38,495 nucleotides of DNA from Ochromonas danica (GCA_015146655.1 VKHL01000216.1:1-38495); one strand, 5' to 3'; counted from the first letter of the stretch, positions 9,740 through 19,268 are shown. The notes: a model not told the origin generated them from the letters alone. Made by a program: numbers and translations.

Positions 9740-11137
9740 ATGGGAGGGCGTCATACCAAAGTGGCCGACTATCAAATTGTTGTCGCTCAAAGTGCCAGTG
9801 AGCAGACCAGCAACTCTCTCTATTCCGCCATACCATCGCCAGCCTCCGAGAAGATGAAGCCCACTTCGAAATTAAGCGAACGCGGTTCATCCAGACCTCA
9901 TAGTGCCAAGAAGACAAAGCAATCCAGCAGGCCGAGAACAGCTCATGCCACCTTCCCTGCGCCTCCTTCTCCTCCTCCAGGCCCTTCCTCATTCGGAAAA
10001 TTGCAACGACGAGCTTCGGAACTGCCTGGATTTCTTCAAAAATCCGCCAGTCAGATCGAGGCGTCCACTCAAGAGAAGAGAATCGCGAACTTCCAGAAGA
10101 GATTTGCCCTTCGCAGCAGCGCTGACCATCCTTGGCTGTTGAAGAAAGCGAGAATATCCAATGCGTCGATCAAGTTCGTTGAATTCGGACCAACGCTAGG
10201 TAAACCTAATGCTTATTAATCAATCACTGTGAAAACAAAAAACTAACAAATTACTGCCTCAGGTCAAGGATACATGGGCAGCGTGAAGCTGTGCAACATT
10301 GCAGCAACAGCTAAAGCTCCGAAGCTATACTTTGCTATGAAGTGCTTGCCGAAAGAGGTCGTCTATAGGCGCCAACGCACTGAGAAGCATGTGGAAAACG
10401 AGAGGATGGTGCTGGCCGCCTTATCTTCTCCTTTCTGCATGCAGTTCTTCGGTTGTTTGGAAGACAAGGACAACTTCTATCTGGCGCTGGAGTATGTGCC
10501 AGGTGGGGATCTCCATCATTATCTCCATAGCCAGAAGCCAGCGAAGTTGTCCAATGATGTTACGCGTTTCTTCGCAGCCGAGCTCTTTGCAGCCTTGGAG
10601 CATATGCACAGATCGGGGTTTGTGTATCGTGACTGCAAGCCGGAAAATATAGGTATCGACGAGACAGGTCATGTGAAGTTGTTGGATATGGGCTTTGCCA
10701 CGAGATACCGATCTCCGCACAAGCTGCAAACTCTTTGTGGAACTCCCGCTTATCTCTCTCCCGAGCAGCTGGACGGCAAGCTGACGAACGGCTACAGCGA
10801 GGTGGTGGACTGGTGGGCCTTCGGAGTGGTAATATTTGAGCTCTTGATAGGTTACACTCCGTTCGCTCGATCAGTGAATGATTCAGCTTATGAGATCTTC
10901 CTGCGTATTATGAAGAAGAAGATTTCCTTTCCTCGTTCCATTCCTCCTGCGGCGCGTAACCTGATCGGCGCTCTTTGTCATCCCAAGGTGGAGGAGAGGT
11001 TGACGGGGATGGAGGAGATCAAGCAGCACGCCTTCTTCTCTGTCCCATGGTCTGCGGTCTATGAGAGGAGATTGGTTCCTCCCTTTATTCCTCACCTTGA
11101 GAAAGCAGGTGACTATCATTATTTCGAGGGCTTTTAG
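9740..11137 (+). CDS. AGC-family serine/threonine protein kinase, cAMP-/cGMP-kinase-like
   Basis: Two exons, 9740-10199 and 10263-11137, joined over a 63-bp GT-AG intron that splits the glycine loop. The product is 444 aa. Residues 1-150 are a Ser/Pro/Lys-rich leader beginning MGGRHTKV, which fits the N-myristoylation pattern MGxxx(S/T)K. The kinase domain shows the loop GQGYMGSV (154-161), catalytic Lys180, alpha-C Glu200, YRDCKPEN with catalytic Asp277, and DMG (Asp295) where DFG is usual. CGTPAYLSPEQ and DWWAFGV follow. YRD in place of HRD and the PPFIPHL tether place it in the AGC group near PKA/PKG. The C-tail stops at YHYFEGF, soon after the position of the PKA GDTSNFDDY segment, so the usual FxxF hydrophobic motif is missing. 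Catalytic Lys, Asp and metal-binding Asp are all present, so activity is expected. The substrate is unknown. It shares a divergent promoter region with Lon. Confidence 0.92.
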
Positions 11138-12031
11138 GTTTTGATATTTTAGCAACTATTTCAATCATCTTAGTAAGAGTGAGCACCCATCCAACAGGTT
11201 ATTGCACTTCTGTTGGGGGAGATGTTTCAGATCTTGCATTATGGAGTGAATATGGTGTATGGACAGGTCGATGTTGATGTCTTTTGCAGCAAAATATTTG
11301 ATATATATCGTTTGGAAACAGTCGCTTGGTAGTTAGCAAATTTTGTCGCTTTAATCTAGTTTATGTTTTGTGGTGCGTGTGTATACTTGTTGATTTTGGG
11401 AATTTTCGTTACTTCCTTCCTGGTTAACCGAGCTGGGTTTGAACTGTTGTTGAATGATTACGAGTAGAATGTGATGATGATTTGAAATACAATGCCGATG
11501 TGATCTTCTGTTAGGTTGAGGTGAGGTGAAGTTGAGTTTCCTGAGAAACATCTTGTGTTTGGATATCTCATGTGGCTGACTGAGCGTTGTCTCGAACTGA
11601 CGTGCAAATGATTCGAGTGGGTGTTTACTATTTTGCCGTATTTCTTGTTTTGCATCTGCATCGTAGTGGTAATGAGTTGAAGGTCAAGGTTGGTTGGAGC
11701 TGATCGTCTGGATGGATATTTTATGCGAAAAGCTTCCTTTGTAGTTCTTTGAGAGTGCTTTTATAATGAAGTGTTGGAATACTGTGTGGCAACGTTGCTG
11801 AGCTCATTGGGACTTTCTATTCCCCTATTGGTCACAAAAAGACAACTTGGTTCTCTCGTTGTGACCAGTGGGGGCGGATTGTTTAGCATTCCCCATGAAT
11901 GGCAGCAGTATTGCACTTGTATCGTCTGTTAAGCGGAAACGACAGTTACGTTTCGCTGTATATTTTAGTTCATACAATCCTATTGAATAAGTGAATGGTA
12001 GTGGAGGTAATTAAATTGCGCTGTCCCCACT
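11138..12031. other. intergenic region between convergent genes
   Basis: About 890 bp holding the 3' flanks of the kinase (+) and the F-box/LRR gene (-). It is T-rich and I see no coding feature. A weak inverted repeat, GGTCACAA at 11830-11837 against TTGTGACC at 11859-11866, could form an 8-bp stem. Small minus-strand frames at 11351-11661 are unconvincing. Confidence 0.55.
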
Positions 12032-13891
12032 TTATGAGCTTACAGTGGCTATTTTGCTCCATCGATCATCAAGGTTCTTGTTGTGAATCTCATGCACAAT
12101 ATGCTTGCGCACGGCTGAACTCACGTATAGCTTCCTCAATTTTCTCAGCGGCAAGTCCTGCTGGCTATTATTGCTCGGGGCTTGAAGCATGGCGTCAACG
12201 ATCTCCGCAGCTTTGGCGCCCACTTGTAGCACAGTCAATGTCTGCAGCTCAGAACAATGAGTTGCAATGATGCGTAGTTCCTCAAACTTGAATCTTTTGC
12301 AGCCTTGCACTGATAAAGATATTAATTGATACCCTTTGTGGGCGATAAGATAACAGAATCCTGCAATGCCACTTTGAACATATTTCAAAGACAACTCATG
12401 CAAATTTGGAGCATTCTCAGCAATTGCATGGAAGTGCTCATCAGTCAAAGCATCATTGCTAAATGCTAGATCAAGCTTATTCAATCGCGAGCACATTGCC
12501 AAGCATTGCTCCCACGTTTTTAAATTTGCCCGACCTCCTCCCAATGTAACTTTCAGCTCCTCGATAAAGCGTCCTGTGCACCACCCCACACAGTGTAATA
12601 CTGGATCTGACCAATGAGTTATTTCAAGGCGGATTATGGGCAATGGGCTCTCAGTGAGAGCTTGAATTATAGCCTGATCTGCTGTATACTGATCATTGGA
12701 AGCTAGATTGCGGGTATCCACTTTTAGTTCGCATAAACGAGTATTTTTCTCCACGACACGATACATGATGCGGTCGGAAATTTCCAAGAAAGACAGAGCT
12801 GGGCATACTTGAACGATTGCTGGGAATATAAAATGGTTCAGGCGTGCGTGATGAATCAATGTGAGATGACATAGCTGAGGGAGATTTCGAACTATCGAGA
12901 TGACTTCATTATTATTCAAACCGGTGGATGGTGAAGATATTTCCGATGAAGAAGTGGCTTCTCCGTTGACAAGTAGTGTATTGAGTCTCGGAAAGGAAGA
13001 TAGAAGGGAAGCGAGCGCAGTAGCTGTGAGATGGTCTACATGAAATGCTAATCTCTGCAGTCCTCGGCAACGTAGCAAAACAGGAGAGGTATTCAAGTCC
13101 AGTTTTGTATCAGGAGCATCAATTTCTTCCAGCGTCTGCGAGTATGTCAAAACCAATCTAACAATCAGCAAGAATGAGGCAGCTCCATGCCTGAAAGTCA
13201 CAATTCTTATTGGAAGAGAAGGGAACTGTACGATAATCGATATAATGCTGTCAATCTCCGAATGCTCCCTTGGTATAAATTTCAGTTTTGTCAAGTTCTT
13301 GCATTTAGAAAGAATAACACGAGTGGCAGCTACTTCGTCCTTGTGCATGTTTCTTTTGAAGCTGTCAACAATCCACATCTCTCTTAACATTTCCAGCACA
13401 GTATCGTCTATCATCGCATAAAACTTGGCCAAGTGAACTTGATAACAGAGATAATAGAGCTTCGGCAAGCGCGAGTTAAGCCATTGAATGTAGTGTAGGA
13501 AATGTGTGCGAACTCTGGGTCCCCCATCGAGTAAGACGAAGAGCGGGTTCCTCACAGCGTCGAGGAATGCCTGGCGAGACGAGCCAGCAGAACAGCAAGC
13601 TATATCCATGTTAGATATCGTGAGATGCGTTCCCAGGAAGTCCCTGAGTGTAATAATAATGACTCTTCCTGGTAAGTCAAAGAAATGATGTTGCTCTTGG
13701 TCAGCACTTATTGGATTGGTAGCATGCTCCTGCTGGCCCTCATAAACCTCTGCAGCACTTCTCTTATATGGTGAAATCGATAGATCACACTGGTTGCGCA
13801 CCTCCTTGGACTTCGGGTGAGGAGATTCTGTACTGTACTTGGGGTCAAGTTCTATCTGGTTGTGGTGGTCATGAAGTGGTGAAACACTCAT
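12032..13891 (-). CDS. F-box/LRR-like protein (ribonuclease-inhibitor-type repeats)
   Basis: An intronless protein of 619 residues. Residues 1-68 are polar and probably disordered. At about 70-105 a segment with the spacing of a degenerate F-box appears (FFDLPGRVIIITLRDFLG). From about 185 onward the protein is an array of irregular leucine-rich repeats of the F-box/RNI kind, for example LTKLKFIPRE, LQRLAFHVDHLT, LNKLDLAFSNDALTDEHF and LHELSLKYVQSGIAGF. F-box/LRR proteins usually recruit substrates to SCF ubiquitin ligases. That role is plausible here but depends on a weak F-box. There is no signal peptide or membrane span, so it should be cytosolic or nuclear. It differs from the two other LRR genes in the window: repeats are irregular, there are no introns, and repeats do not match exons. 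Confidence 0.8.
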   Translation of the reverse strand: MSVSPLHDHHNQIELDPKYSTESPHPKSKEVRNQCDLSISPYKRSAAEVYEGQQEHATNPISADQEQHHFFDLPGRVIIITLRDFLGTHLTISNMDIACCSAGSSRQAFLDAVRNPLFVLLDGGPRVRTHFLHYIQWLNSRLPKLYYLCYQVHLAKFYAMIDDTVLEMLREMWIVDSFKRNMHKDEVAATRVILSKCKNLTKLKFIPREHSEIDSIISIIVQFPSLPIRIVTFRHGAASFLLIVRLVLTYSQTLEEIDAPDTKLDLNTSPVLLRCRGLQRLAFHVDHLTATALASLLSSFPRLNTLLVNGEATSSSEISSPSTGLNNNEVISIVRNLPQLCHLTLIHHARLNHFIFPAIVQVCPALSFLEISDRIMYRVVEKNTRLCELKVDTRNLASNDQYTADQAIIQALTESPLPIIRLEITHWSDPVLHCVGWCTGRFIEELKVTLGGGRANLKTWEQCLAMCSRLNKLDLAFSNDALTDEHFHAIAENAPNLHELSLKYVQSGIAGFCYLIAHKGYQLISLSVQGCKRFKFEELRIIATHCSELQTLTVLQVGAKAAEIVDAMLQAPSNNSQQDLPLRKLRKLYVSSAVRKHIVHEIHNKNLDDRWSKIATVSS

Positions 13892-15044
13892 CTTTGCTTG
13901 TGTTTCCTATCTTGTTGAGCTCTACTATGCAAAGGAAAGGAATGGTCAGGCCTTAGGAATGCTTTGATTATGCAACTCTGACCTTCTCATACAACTCTTT
14001 CTCTCTCTTCCCCAGAAGCAAAAAAGAGTCTTCTTCAACCTGTGGCGCCAGTCCCTTCCTTTGTTTGGTAATTACAAGATGCGTGGAATTTATCGTAGAA
14101 ACCGAGTTATAACCTCAGTTTTGAGAGTTTTGAATAGTGAAGCATGGCTCCACAGACTCCTCTCCCCTCTTCCTGCTCGTCTTCTCTCTGCTGGTTGGTT
14201 CCCTCGCAGGAAATCTTAACGACGAATAGTCTATCAAAAGACAGTGCATTGTACTACTGCAGTACTAGATTAGTGTCCACTTCAGCTCTTTTCTCACCCA
14301 ACCAGGGTTAACCCTAATCCGATGTCGATTCAATTCAAAATCGAAAGCCTCCCTTTAGAGAAGGAAGTCAAACACCTGATAAGAGAAAAATTTAAGATTA
14401 ACATTATTTCAGTTACACTGAAATGCGCTTGATCTTAAATTCGTATAGCCTCGCTGCATGATCTTGTAGAACCAAATTGCTCCATCAAATACACAAACGC
14501 TTTCATTCTGATGCTCTTCAATAGAGACATAAAGGAATGAAAGATTGCAAAAAATACAAAACTACGCACCATCCAACTTCTTCCTTCCGGGCTGAGGGAA
14601 AGAAGAAACTTCAAATACAGTTGCTGTATAGGTAAGTAGCGAATGACACATCTAGACTAAGTAAGATAAACTCTGGAGCTTATCAAAATTCACGCAAAAT
14701 GCTCATTGAAGCTCCTAACACACGCAGAGCGGATTCAATGTTCTGTCACCATTGATACCACTTTTACATCCCGTTAAATTCGAAAAGCCGACCAATCAAT
14801 ATAATGCACGAAAGAGAGAATAGCGAAGAAGAGAAGGAAAAGAGATCGAGACAGATGGAGAGTTCTACACCTGAGAAACAGCGAGAACATGATGCAGTAA
14901 GGAGTAAAGTAAATAATGATTTCAAGTCCACGCAAAATAAACACAATGGTCCCGTCTCCGCTAGAAAAGAGGCGAGCAAACGTTGGGAGAGAAGCAGTTT
15001 TTTGATAGGTTGAGTTGGAAAGGATGGGACGGTAGATGAATGCT
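13892..15044. other. long intergenic region
   Basis: 1.15 kb without a gene I can support. It should include the promoter of the F-box/LRR gene and the 3' flank of the 15045-15566 gene. A head-to-head telomere-like palindrome lies at 14304-14317. Small frames at 14764-15124 on both strands are low-complexity (Glu/Lys/Arg-rich on +) and mutually overlapping. I see no tRNA or snRNA signature. Confidence 0.5.
14304..14317. repeat. head-to-head telomere-like palindrome
   Basis: AGGGTTA is followed at once by ACCCTAA. These are one telomeric G-strand unit and one C-strand unit joined head to head. At 14 bp it could be chance, but it is the only place outside the terminus where I noticed both orientations joined. 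Confidence 0.5.
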
Positions 15045-15566
15045 TTAGCTTTCTTTCTCCATGGAGAACACGGTATCCCAGAAGTTGTCATCATCACTGT
15101 CATGCAGGAAGGATTGAAGCTCAACAGGGTTAAAGGGAGCAGTCACTGTCGAGGGCAGCAAGTCTGCCGCCTCAGCCGGGAGAGGCATGTCTGCGATGAA
15201 AAGAGACAGGCTGTCTCTAATCGCCTCATCATCATCGTCATCTTCTTTTTTCCCTATCTCTTCGTCATCTCTTCGAGCAAAGCCCTTATCACAATCATGG
15301 TGATGGTCTGAGAGCTGTTGAACAGCAGAAGCCAAGAAATTGCAGTTATCCAACAACTTGCGACAAACTCGACGACGATGCTGATCATCTTCAAGGTCCT
15401 CCTCAGAGACAGAATGAGAATGACTTCGCTTCAGTCGATTCCTATCGCGTTCTTGAGAATCGTCCGGGCCACTATCCTGGCTGGACAAGGAGTCGATTGA
15501 AATCGAGTGCTTCATCTTGGTCAACACAACTTTATTCATGGACTTGGCTATCGCCAATATGGACAT
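15045..15566 (-). CDS. small acidic hypothetical protein A, 173 aa
   Basis: An intronless gene that I do not recognise. The first 60 residues are Ser/Arg/Asp-rich (SISIDSLSSQDSG, KRSHSHSVSEEDLEDD). A basic patch (HRRRVCRKLLDN) and a His-rich stretch follow. Then comes a Glu/Asp run with six consecutive acidic residues. The C-terminal 50 residues are acidic and hydrophobic and end VELQSFLHDSD...FWDTVFSMEKES. Aromatic residues embedded in acidic sequence resemble a transcriptional activation segment, and the basic patch could be a nuclear signal, but no DNA-binding domain is visible. It is divergent from the 16154-16630 gene, whose C-terminus looks alike. In-frame Met residues 10 and 18 are alternative starts. 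Confidence 0.65.
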   Translation of the reverse strand: MSILAIAKSMNKVVLTKMKHSISIDSLSSQDSGPDDSQERDRNRLKRSHSHSVSEEDLEDDQHRRRVCRKLLDNCNFLASAVQQLSDHHHDCDKGFARRDDEEIGKKEDDDDDEAIRDSLSLFIADMPLPAEAADLLPSTVTAPFNPVELQSFLHDSDDDNFWDTVFSMEKES

Positions 15567-16153
15567 TTTAGAGTTAGGTTTTAAATTGATTGTGTTTCAC
15601 GGAACTCAAATGGGGGGGCTCTTGTCTTGAAGATGAGATCTCTCTTTCAACGCTACTATTCATCCAGTCAGAGGAGGTTGAAAGCCCGATCCGCTGCGGT
15701 GGAACAAATCAAATAGTGCGCACGGGCCATTTTACCCTCCGATGTTTGGGAGAGAGAAAGGGGTTTTCTAACCATCAATCTACGGGTTGTTTCATGACTT
15801 GGCCACTGAGGGCCGCTTGGCGCATGACGTGGCGCCACCATTTTCCCACACATTGGATTGACTGCGACTTTGTTGTTTGAAAAAGCTGTTAATAACTCTA
15901 ATTATGAGGGTATTTATGTTGTCTTGTTGCTTGAGAGGGAGAAAGTGATGTCAGTGAGTGAAGAGGACTAAGGAGAGATCCTGTCTTGATTGAACGCTTT
16001 GGACTCTCTCTACTTGCCCACCTCCTCTCAGCATTAAACCACGTTGTCTAAAGACGCACTTAATTGATTGCATTACTTGATTGAACATCTCGGCCAATTG
16101 ATAGAGTATCATTCGTTGTGCAACTGCCAGCCACAAACAAACAAATTCCAACC
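15567..16153. promoter_or_regulatory. shared divergent promoter region of small proteins A and B
   Basis: 587 bp between two divergent start codons, so both promoters are expected here. It includes a G-rich stretch near 15609-15617 and a GGCCACTGAGGGCCGC segment near 15800. No specific site is assigned. The frame at 15590-15880 has no protein-like features. Confidence 0.45.
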
Positions 16154-16630
16154 ATGGAAGGCCCTCTTGATCTCATCAAAGATCTCACTGAATTGATCTT
16201 GCATGATCATTGCTTTTCTAAGAGATCCCGCAAGCCTTCCGCCAATGCCCCCTTGGCTTTGCTGGTTGACACCCTTTCTTCCGCCTCATTGGTGCAAAAG
16301 GCAAGTGAGGAGACAGAATTGGAGTTTGTGGTCAATCAGAGGATCCTAGACGAATCGAGCACTCTCCTAGCCCGAGATCTTCTTGAATCCCGGACCCATA
16401 ACCGAGAGACATGTACCTCTTGCCACACTAACGCGATGAGGCGTAGATTGTTCTCCCTCTCAAATGATCCGGCATCAGAGAATATGGAGCAATTGCTAGC
16501 AAGTACTCTCCCGAGCGACAACGAATCAATTATGCTTAGCTCTTTGCATGACTTGAGCGACTTCCTGCGATCGTCTTCTGCGTTTGAAGATCTCTTTGTA
16601 ATGGAACACGAGCGACTACAAACCTGTTAG
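16154..16630 (+). CDS. small hypothetical protein B, 158 aa
   Basis: Intronless and not recognised. I start it at the ATG in CAACCATGG (16154), a good eukaryotic start context. An upstream in-frame GTG at 16118 would add 12 residues but is not a normal start. The first 20 residues form an amphipathic helix (LDLIKDLTELILHDHCF), followed by a basic KRSRKP patch. A CTSCH pair sits at about 94-98, next to MRRRLF. The C-terminus is acidic and hydrophobic, LSDFLRSSSAFEDLFVMEHE, which resembles the end of protein A across the shared promoter. It could be a small regulatory or adaptor protein. No function can be read from the sequence. Confidence 0.6.
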   Translation: MEGPLDLIKDLTELILHDHCFSKRSRKPSANAPLALLVDTLSSASLVQKASEETELEFVVNQRILDESSTLLARDLLESRTHNRETCTSCHTNAMRRRLFSLSNDPASENMEQLLASTLPSDNESIMLSSLHDLSDFLRSSSAFEDLFVMEHERLQTC

Positions 16631-17185
16631 TCGCTGCAGATCTTTTTTGTCCAATCCTCCAATCATTGCTCTGTTCGTTGTGTTTCTTCAATCGTCGTCT
16701 CGTCGCCGTTGCATCACTGCTGCCATTTATCAAGTTGGTATTCTCTACAGTGGTTGTGCTCAGATTTTGTTGTTTTTGGTATATTGCGCCTGTTTTTCGA
16801 CTGTCCGTCTGTAAGAAGCTCTGCACCCAGGTTGACTTATTTTCATCGTCATTGTGCATTCCGTCAATCGTTTCATTTCAATGGAGCGTAATTCTCGTTC
16901 AAAGCAATGACGTTCTCTGTTCCCAGCTGCTTTCTTGCTTTTTGTCTTTTCCTATCTTAGGAAGTGTCCTACCTTTGGATGTCCTCCTGTGGGTCATTTT
17001 TGATGTTTAGTGTAATGTAAGATACTGTTCGTTATCTCCACTATAAAGATTAGCTGTCTTTATTCAGTAGATTCCTTCACCGTAGTACGCACTGGCAATG
17101 ATCAACTCAGAAGCGCACAATTTGTTCTAAACAACGGGAAGCCTCTCCTCAATGTTTACAAAACAGCGTTCGTTCATTTCAGGAG
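16631..17185. other. intergenic region between convergent genes
   Basis: 555 bp of T-rich sequence between protein B (+) and the LRR array (-), so it is the 3' flank of both. The plus-strand frame at 16666-17010 gives a Phe/Leu/Ser/Val-rich translation with no domain. I read it as translated untranslated sequence rather than a gene. Confidence 0.55.
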
Positions 17186-18961
17186 TTAAGATTGTTCCGA
17201 AAACCTTTCCAAATCCACTCCTCTGCCAATATTCCAGAAAGACCGCAACATAACGTCAGCAAACACGTTTATATCAGTATACTATACTAGTATGATCTAA
17301 AAGACTTACTCGAGTTCAACCAAGCTGGCATGCATCCTTGCAGCCCGTGCAAGTGCTCGAGCTCCCAAAAATCCAAGCTTGTTATGTGCAACCCTATCCA
17401 TCGCACACATAAGAGGCAGGGTGATATACTGCAAGCGTATGGTTGCTGCTACCTTAGTTCCTTCAAGGTGGAGTTTGTCGTCAACGCATCTGCTATAGCT
17501 TGAGCTCCTGGAGATCCAATACCGCAATAATTCAAGCTGAGGAGCAGAACATTATGAGCTTCAATCAACAATAGAAGATAAGTCCGCAAAGATCAACCTA
17601 CCTTAACACCATCAGGGTCCTATTGACCTTCAATGCCTCTGCCAAGGCGCTTCCTCCTTCATCGCCAAACTTGTTGGAATTCAGACTGTTTCAGTAACAA
17701 CAGTCACAAATACCTTATCAATGCAACATAACAAACAGAGAAGTGAGATCAAACTCATTACATCAACTTACTTCAGCAATAGCAAGCTGGCGTTGACTTT
17801 CAAAGCTTCCGACAGCCTCAATGCTCCCTCAGCATCAATGAGATTATTCCGCAGACTGTAGGCAAGCACCAAACAGGTACAGCTAAATGTTATCATACTG
17901 ACAATAATACTCACTTTAAAGATGTTAAGCTGGTGTTTAATGTCAATGCCTCAGACAAAGCTTCCGGCGCCGCACCAACACAGTTACTAAACAAACTAAA
18001 CAGACACATTCCATCCGATTAGGTCACAAAAGAGTCGATTGCTTACCACAACGCCAGAATAGCACGCTACTCTTACTCTAAGTCAACCAAACAATGGTTC
18101 GTCTTTAGCCCTTTGCTCAGAGCTCTAGTTGCCTCGCCATCAATCATATTGTTAATCAATCTACAGTTGGTACCAAAATACGACAGGAATGTTCAGAGCA
18201 GGAAATACAAAACAAACTGTCGCCAGAGAGAGCATTCGCTCTTACTCGAGTCTTCTCAAGCTGTCGTTTACCCGCAAAGCCTCCATGAGCGCTTCAACTC
18301 CCTTGAAGCCGATTTCATTGCCATTCAAACTGGACATGGATCGATCCTCTATCAGCCAAACTATCAGTCAAATAGCCAATTGGGGGTATTTACATGAGCT
18401 GACTCAAAGTGCTGTTTGTGCTCAAAGCATTCGCCAGCGCTGCTGCTCCCTTGTCACCGATGCGGTTGCCAGCCATGCTAACAATCCCAAAGCATCATCG
18501 TCACTTCCATTGCATTTGTTGGAGGCAGTTAGGCAAGGCTGACCACAGAGAAGTCAAAGTTGTGTTGGACTGTATAGCTTGCGCCAGCGCTTCTGCACCT
18601 CTTCTGCCAAGGTTATTGGCGCCGACACTGCTCGAAGTGGTGTGGTGAATAAGATGTTTGCATGCATCATCATCAGTCAAAGCCATTCATTCACTCACTC
18701 GAGGTCTGTCACTGCAGTGTTAGTCTGGAGCACTTCTGACAAGGCCATAGCGCCTGCAGCTCCTAAATTCTTATTAGGTACTCTAAAGATAACAATCATG
18801 TCTGGATTATCGATTGCAGCATCATTTCATAGAGAGGACTGCATGAGAAACCGGAGGGCTGTGAGAGAAGGATCACCAGCGACAAGTTGAATCAACACAC
18901 TGTCTGGAAAGAAAGTGGCAAGTCTCTCTTCCAAGGACCTTGTTGATGAGGAAGTCGCCAT
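17186..18961 (-). CDS. ten-repeat LRR protein, one repeat per exon
   Basis: Twelve exons: 18961-18852, 18782-18699, 18627-18544, 18477-18394, 18329-18246, 18160-18077, 17995-17915, 17855-17772, 17685-17602, 17536-17453, 17393-17310 and 17222-17186. The product is 327 aa. Exon 1 encodes MATSSSTRSLEERLATFFPD and a short helical cap. Exons 2-11 each encode exactly one RNI/NLRC3-type repeat, for example LNGNEIGFKGVEALMEALRV, with the pattern LxxNxIGxxGAxALAxALxxNxSLxxL. Exon 12 encodes a 12-residue tail. Nine repeats are 28 residues and the one at 17995-17915 is 27. All 11 introns are phase 2, GT-AG and 59-87 bp. No kinase, NACHT or GTPase domain is attached and there is no signal peptide, so it is probably a cytosolic protein-binding scaffold. 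No exon exceeds 110 bp, so ordinary open-frame searches miss the gene. The exon 1 donor (GTTTCT) is the weakest junction. Confidence 0.9.
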
Positions 18962-19076
18962 GATACTGTTTTACTTCAGAAAGTGATCTGTCTTAGACCT
19001 TAACTAAGGACCTTAGCCGATTCACAGCCTTTTTCAGAAGTCGAGTTTTTTCTGACCATTTACATAAATACAGAGC

Positions 19077-19151
19077 AAATACATAAATCTAGTGAGGAAA
19101 TACATAAATCTAGTGAGGAAATACATAAATCTAGTGAGGAAATACATAAAT
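19077..19151. repeat. 21-bp tandem repeat, 3.6 copies
   Basis: The unit AAATACATAAATCTAGTGAG plus a final G occurs perfectly at 19077-19097, 19098-19118 and 19119-19139. A partial 12-bp copy follows at 19140-19151. It is AT-rich and non-coding. Confidence 0.95.
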
Positions 19152-19166
19152 TAAAAACTTCCTTAA

Positions 19167-19268
19167 TTTAGGAAACCCTGATTTTCGTAGATAAAACTCT
19201 TCTTTGAAAACGCGCATTTTCCCTTCTTCAAAGAAGAGTTTTATCTAGGAAAATCAGGGTTTTCTAAA
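19167..19268. repeat. near-perfect inverted repeat (42-bp arms, 18-bp loop)
   Basis: The left arm 19167-19208 is the reverse complement of 19227-19268 with two mismatches, leaving an 18-bp spacer. The arms carry AAACCCTGATTTTC and AAAACTCTTCTTTGAA. It encodes no protein. It could be the palindromic core of a small foldback (MITE-like) element or, if transcribed, a long hairpin RNA precursor. CCTTA motifs lie just outside both arms (19161 and 19269), a possible short target-site duplication, but similar CCTTA motifs occur nearby at 18998-19015. Confidence 0.93.

Noticed and set aside
11830-11866. An 8-bp inverted repeat downstream of the kinase, considered as a terminator
   Set aside because: Too short and AT-poor in the loop. 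Factor-independent hairpin terminators are not expected for nuclear protein genes.
14804-15013. A 69-codon Glu/Lys/Arg-rich frame
   Set aside because: Low-complexity purine-rich DNA. An equally long frame runs antisense, and no conserved feature is visible.
16666-17010. A 114-codon hydrophobic frame that could be read as a small membrane protein
   Set aside because: It lies in T-rich 3' flank, has irregular Cys/Ser/Phe content and no plausible topology. T-rich DNA gives such translations by default.
18113-18890. Several plus-strand frames of 79-117 codons
   Set aside because: They are antisense to the exons and introns of the LRR array, which is supported by ten repeats and consistent phase-2 splice sites.
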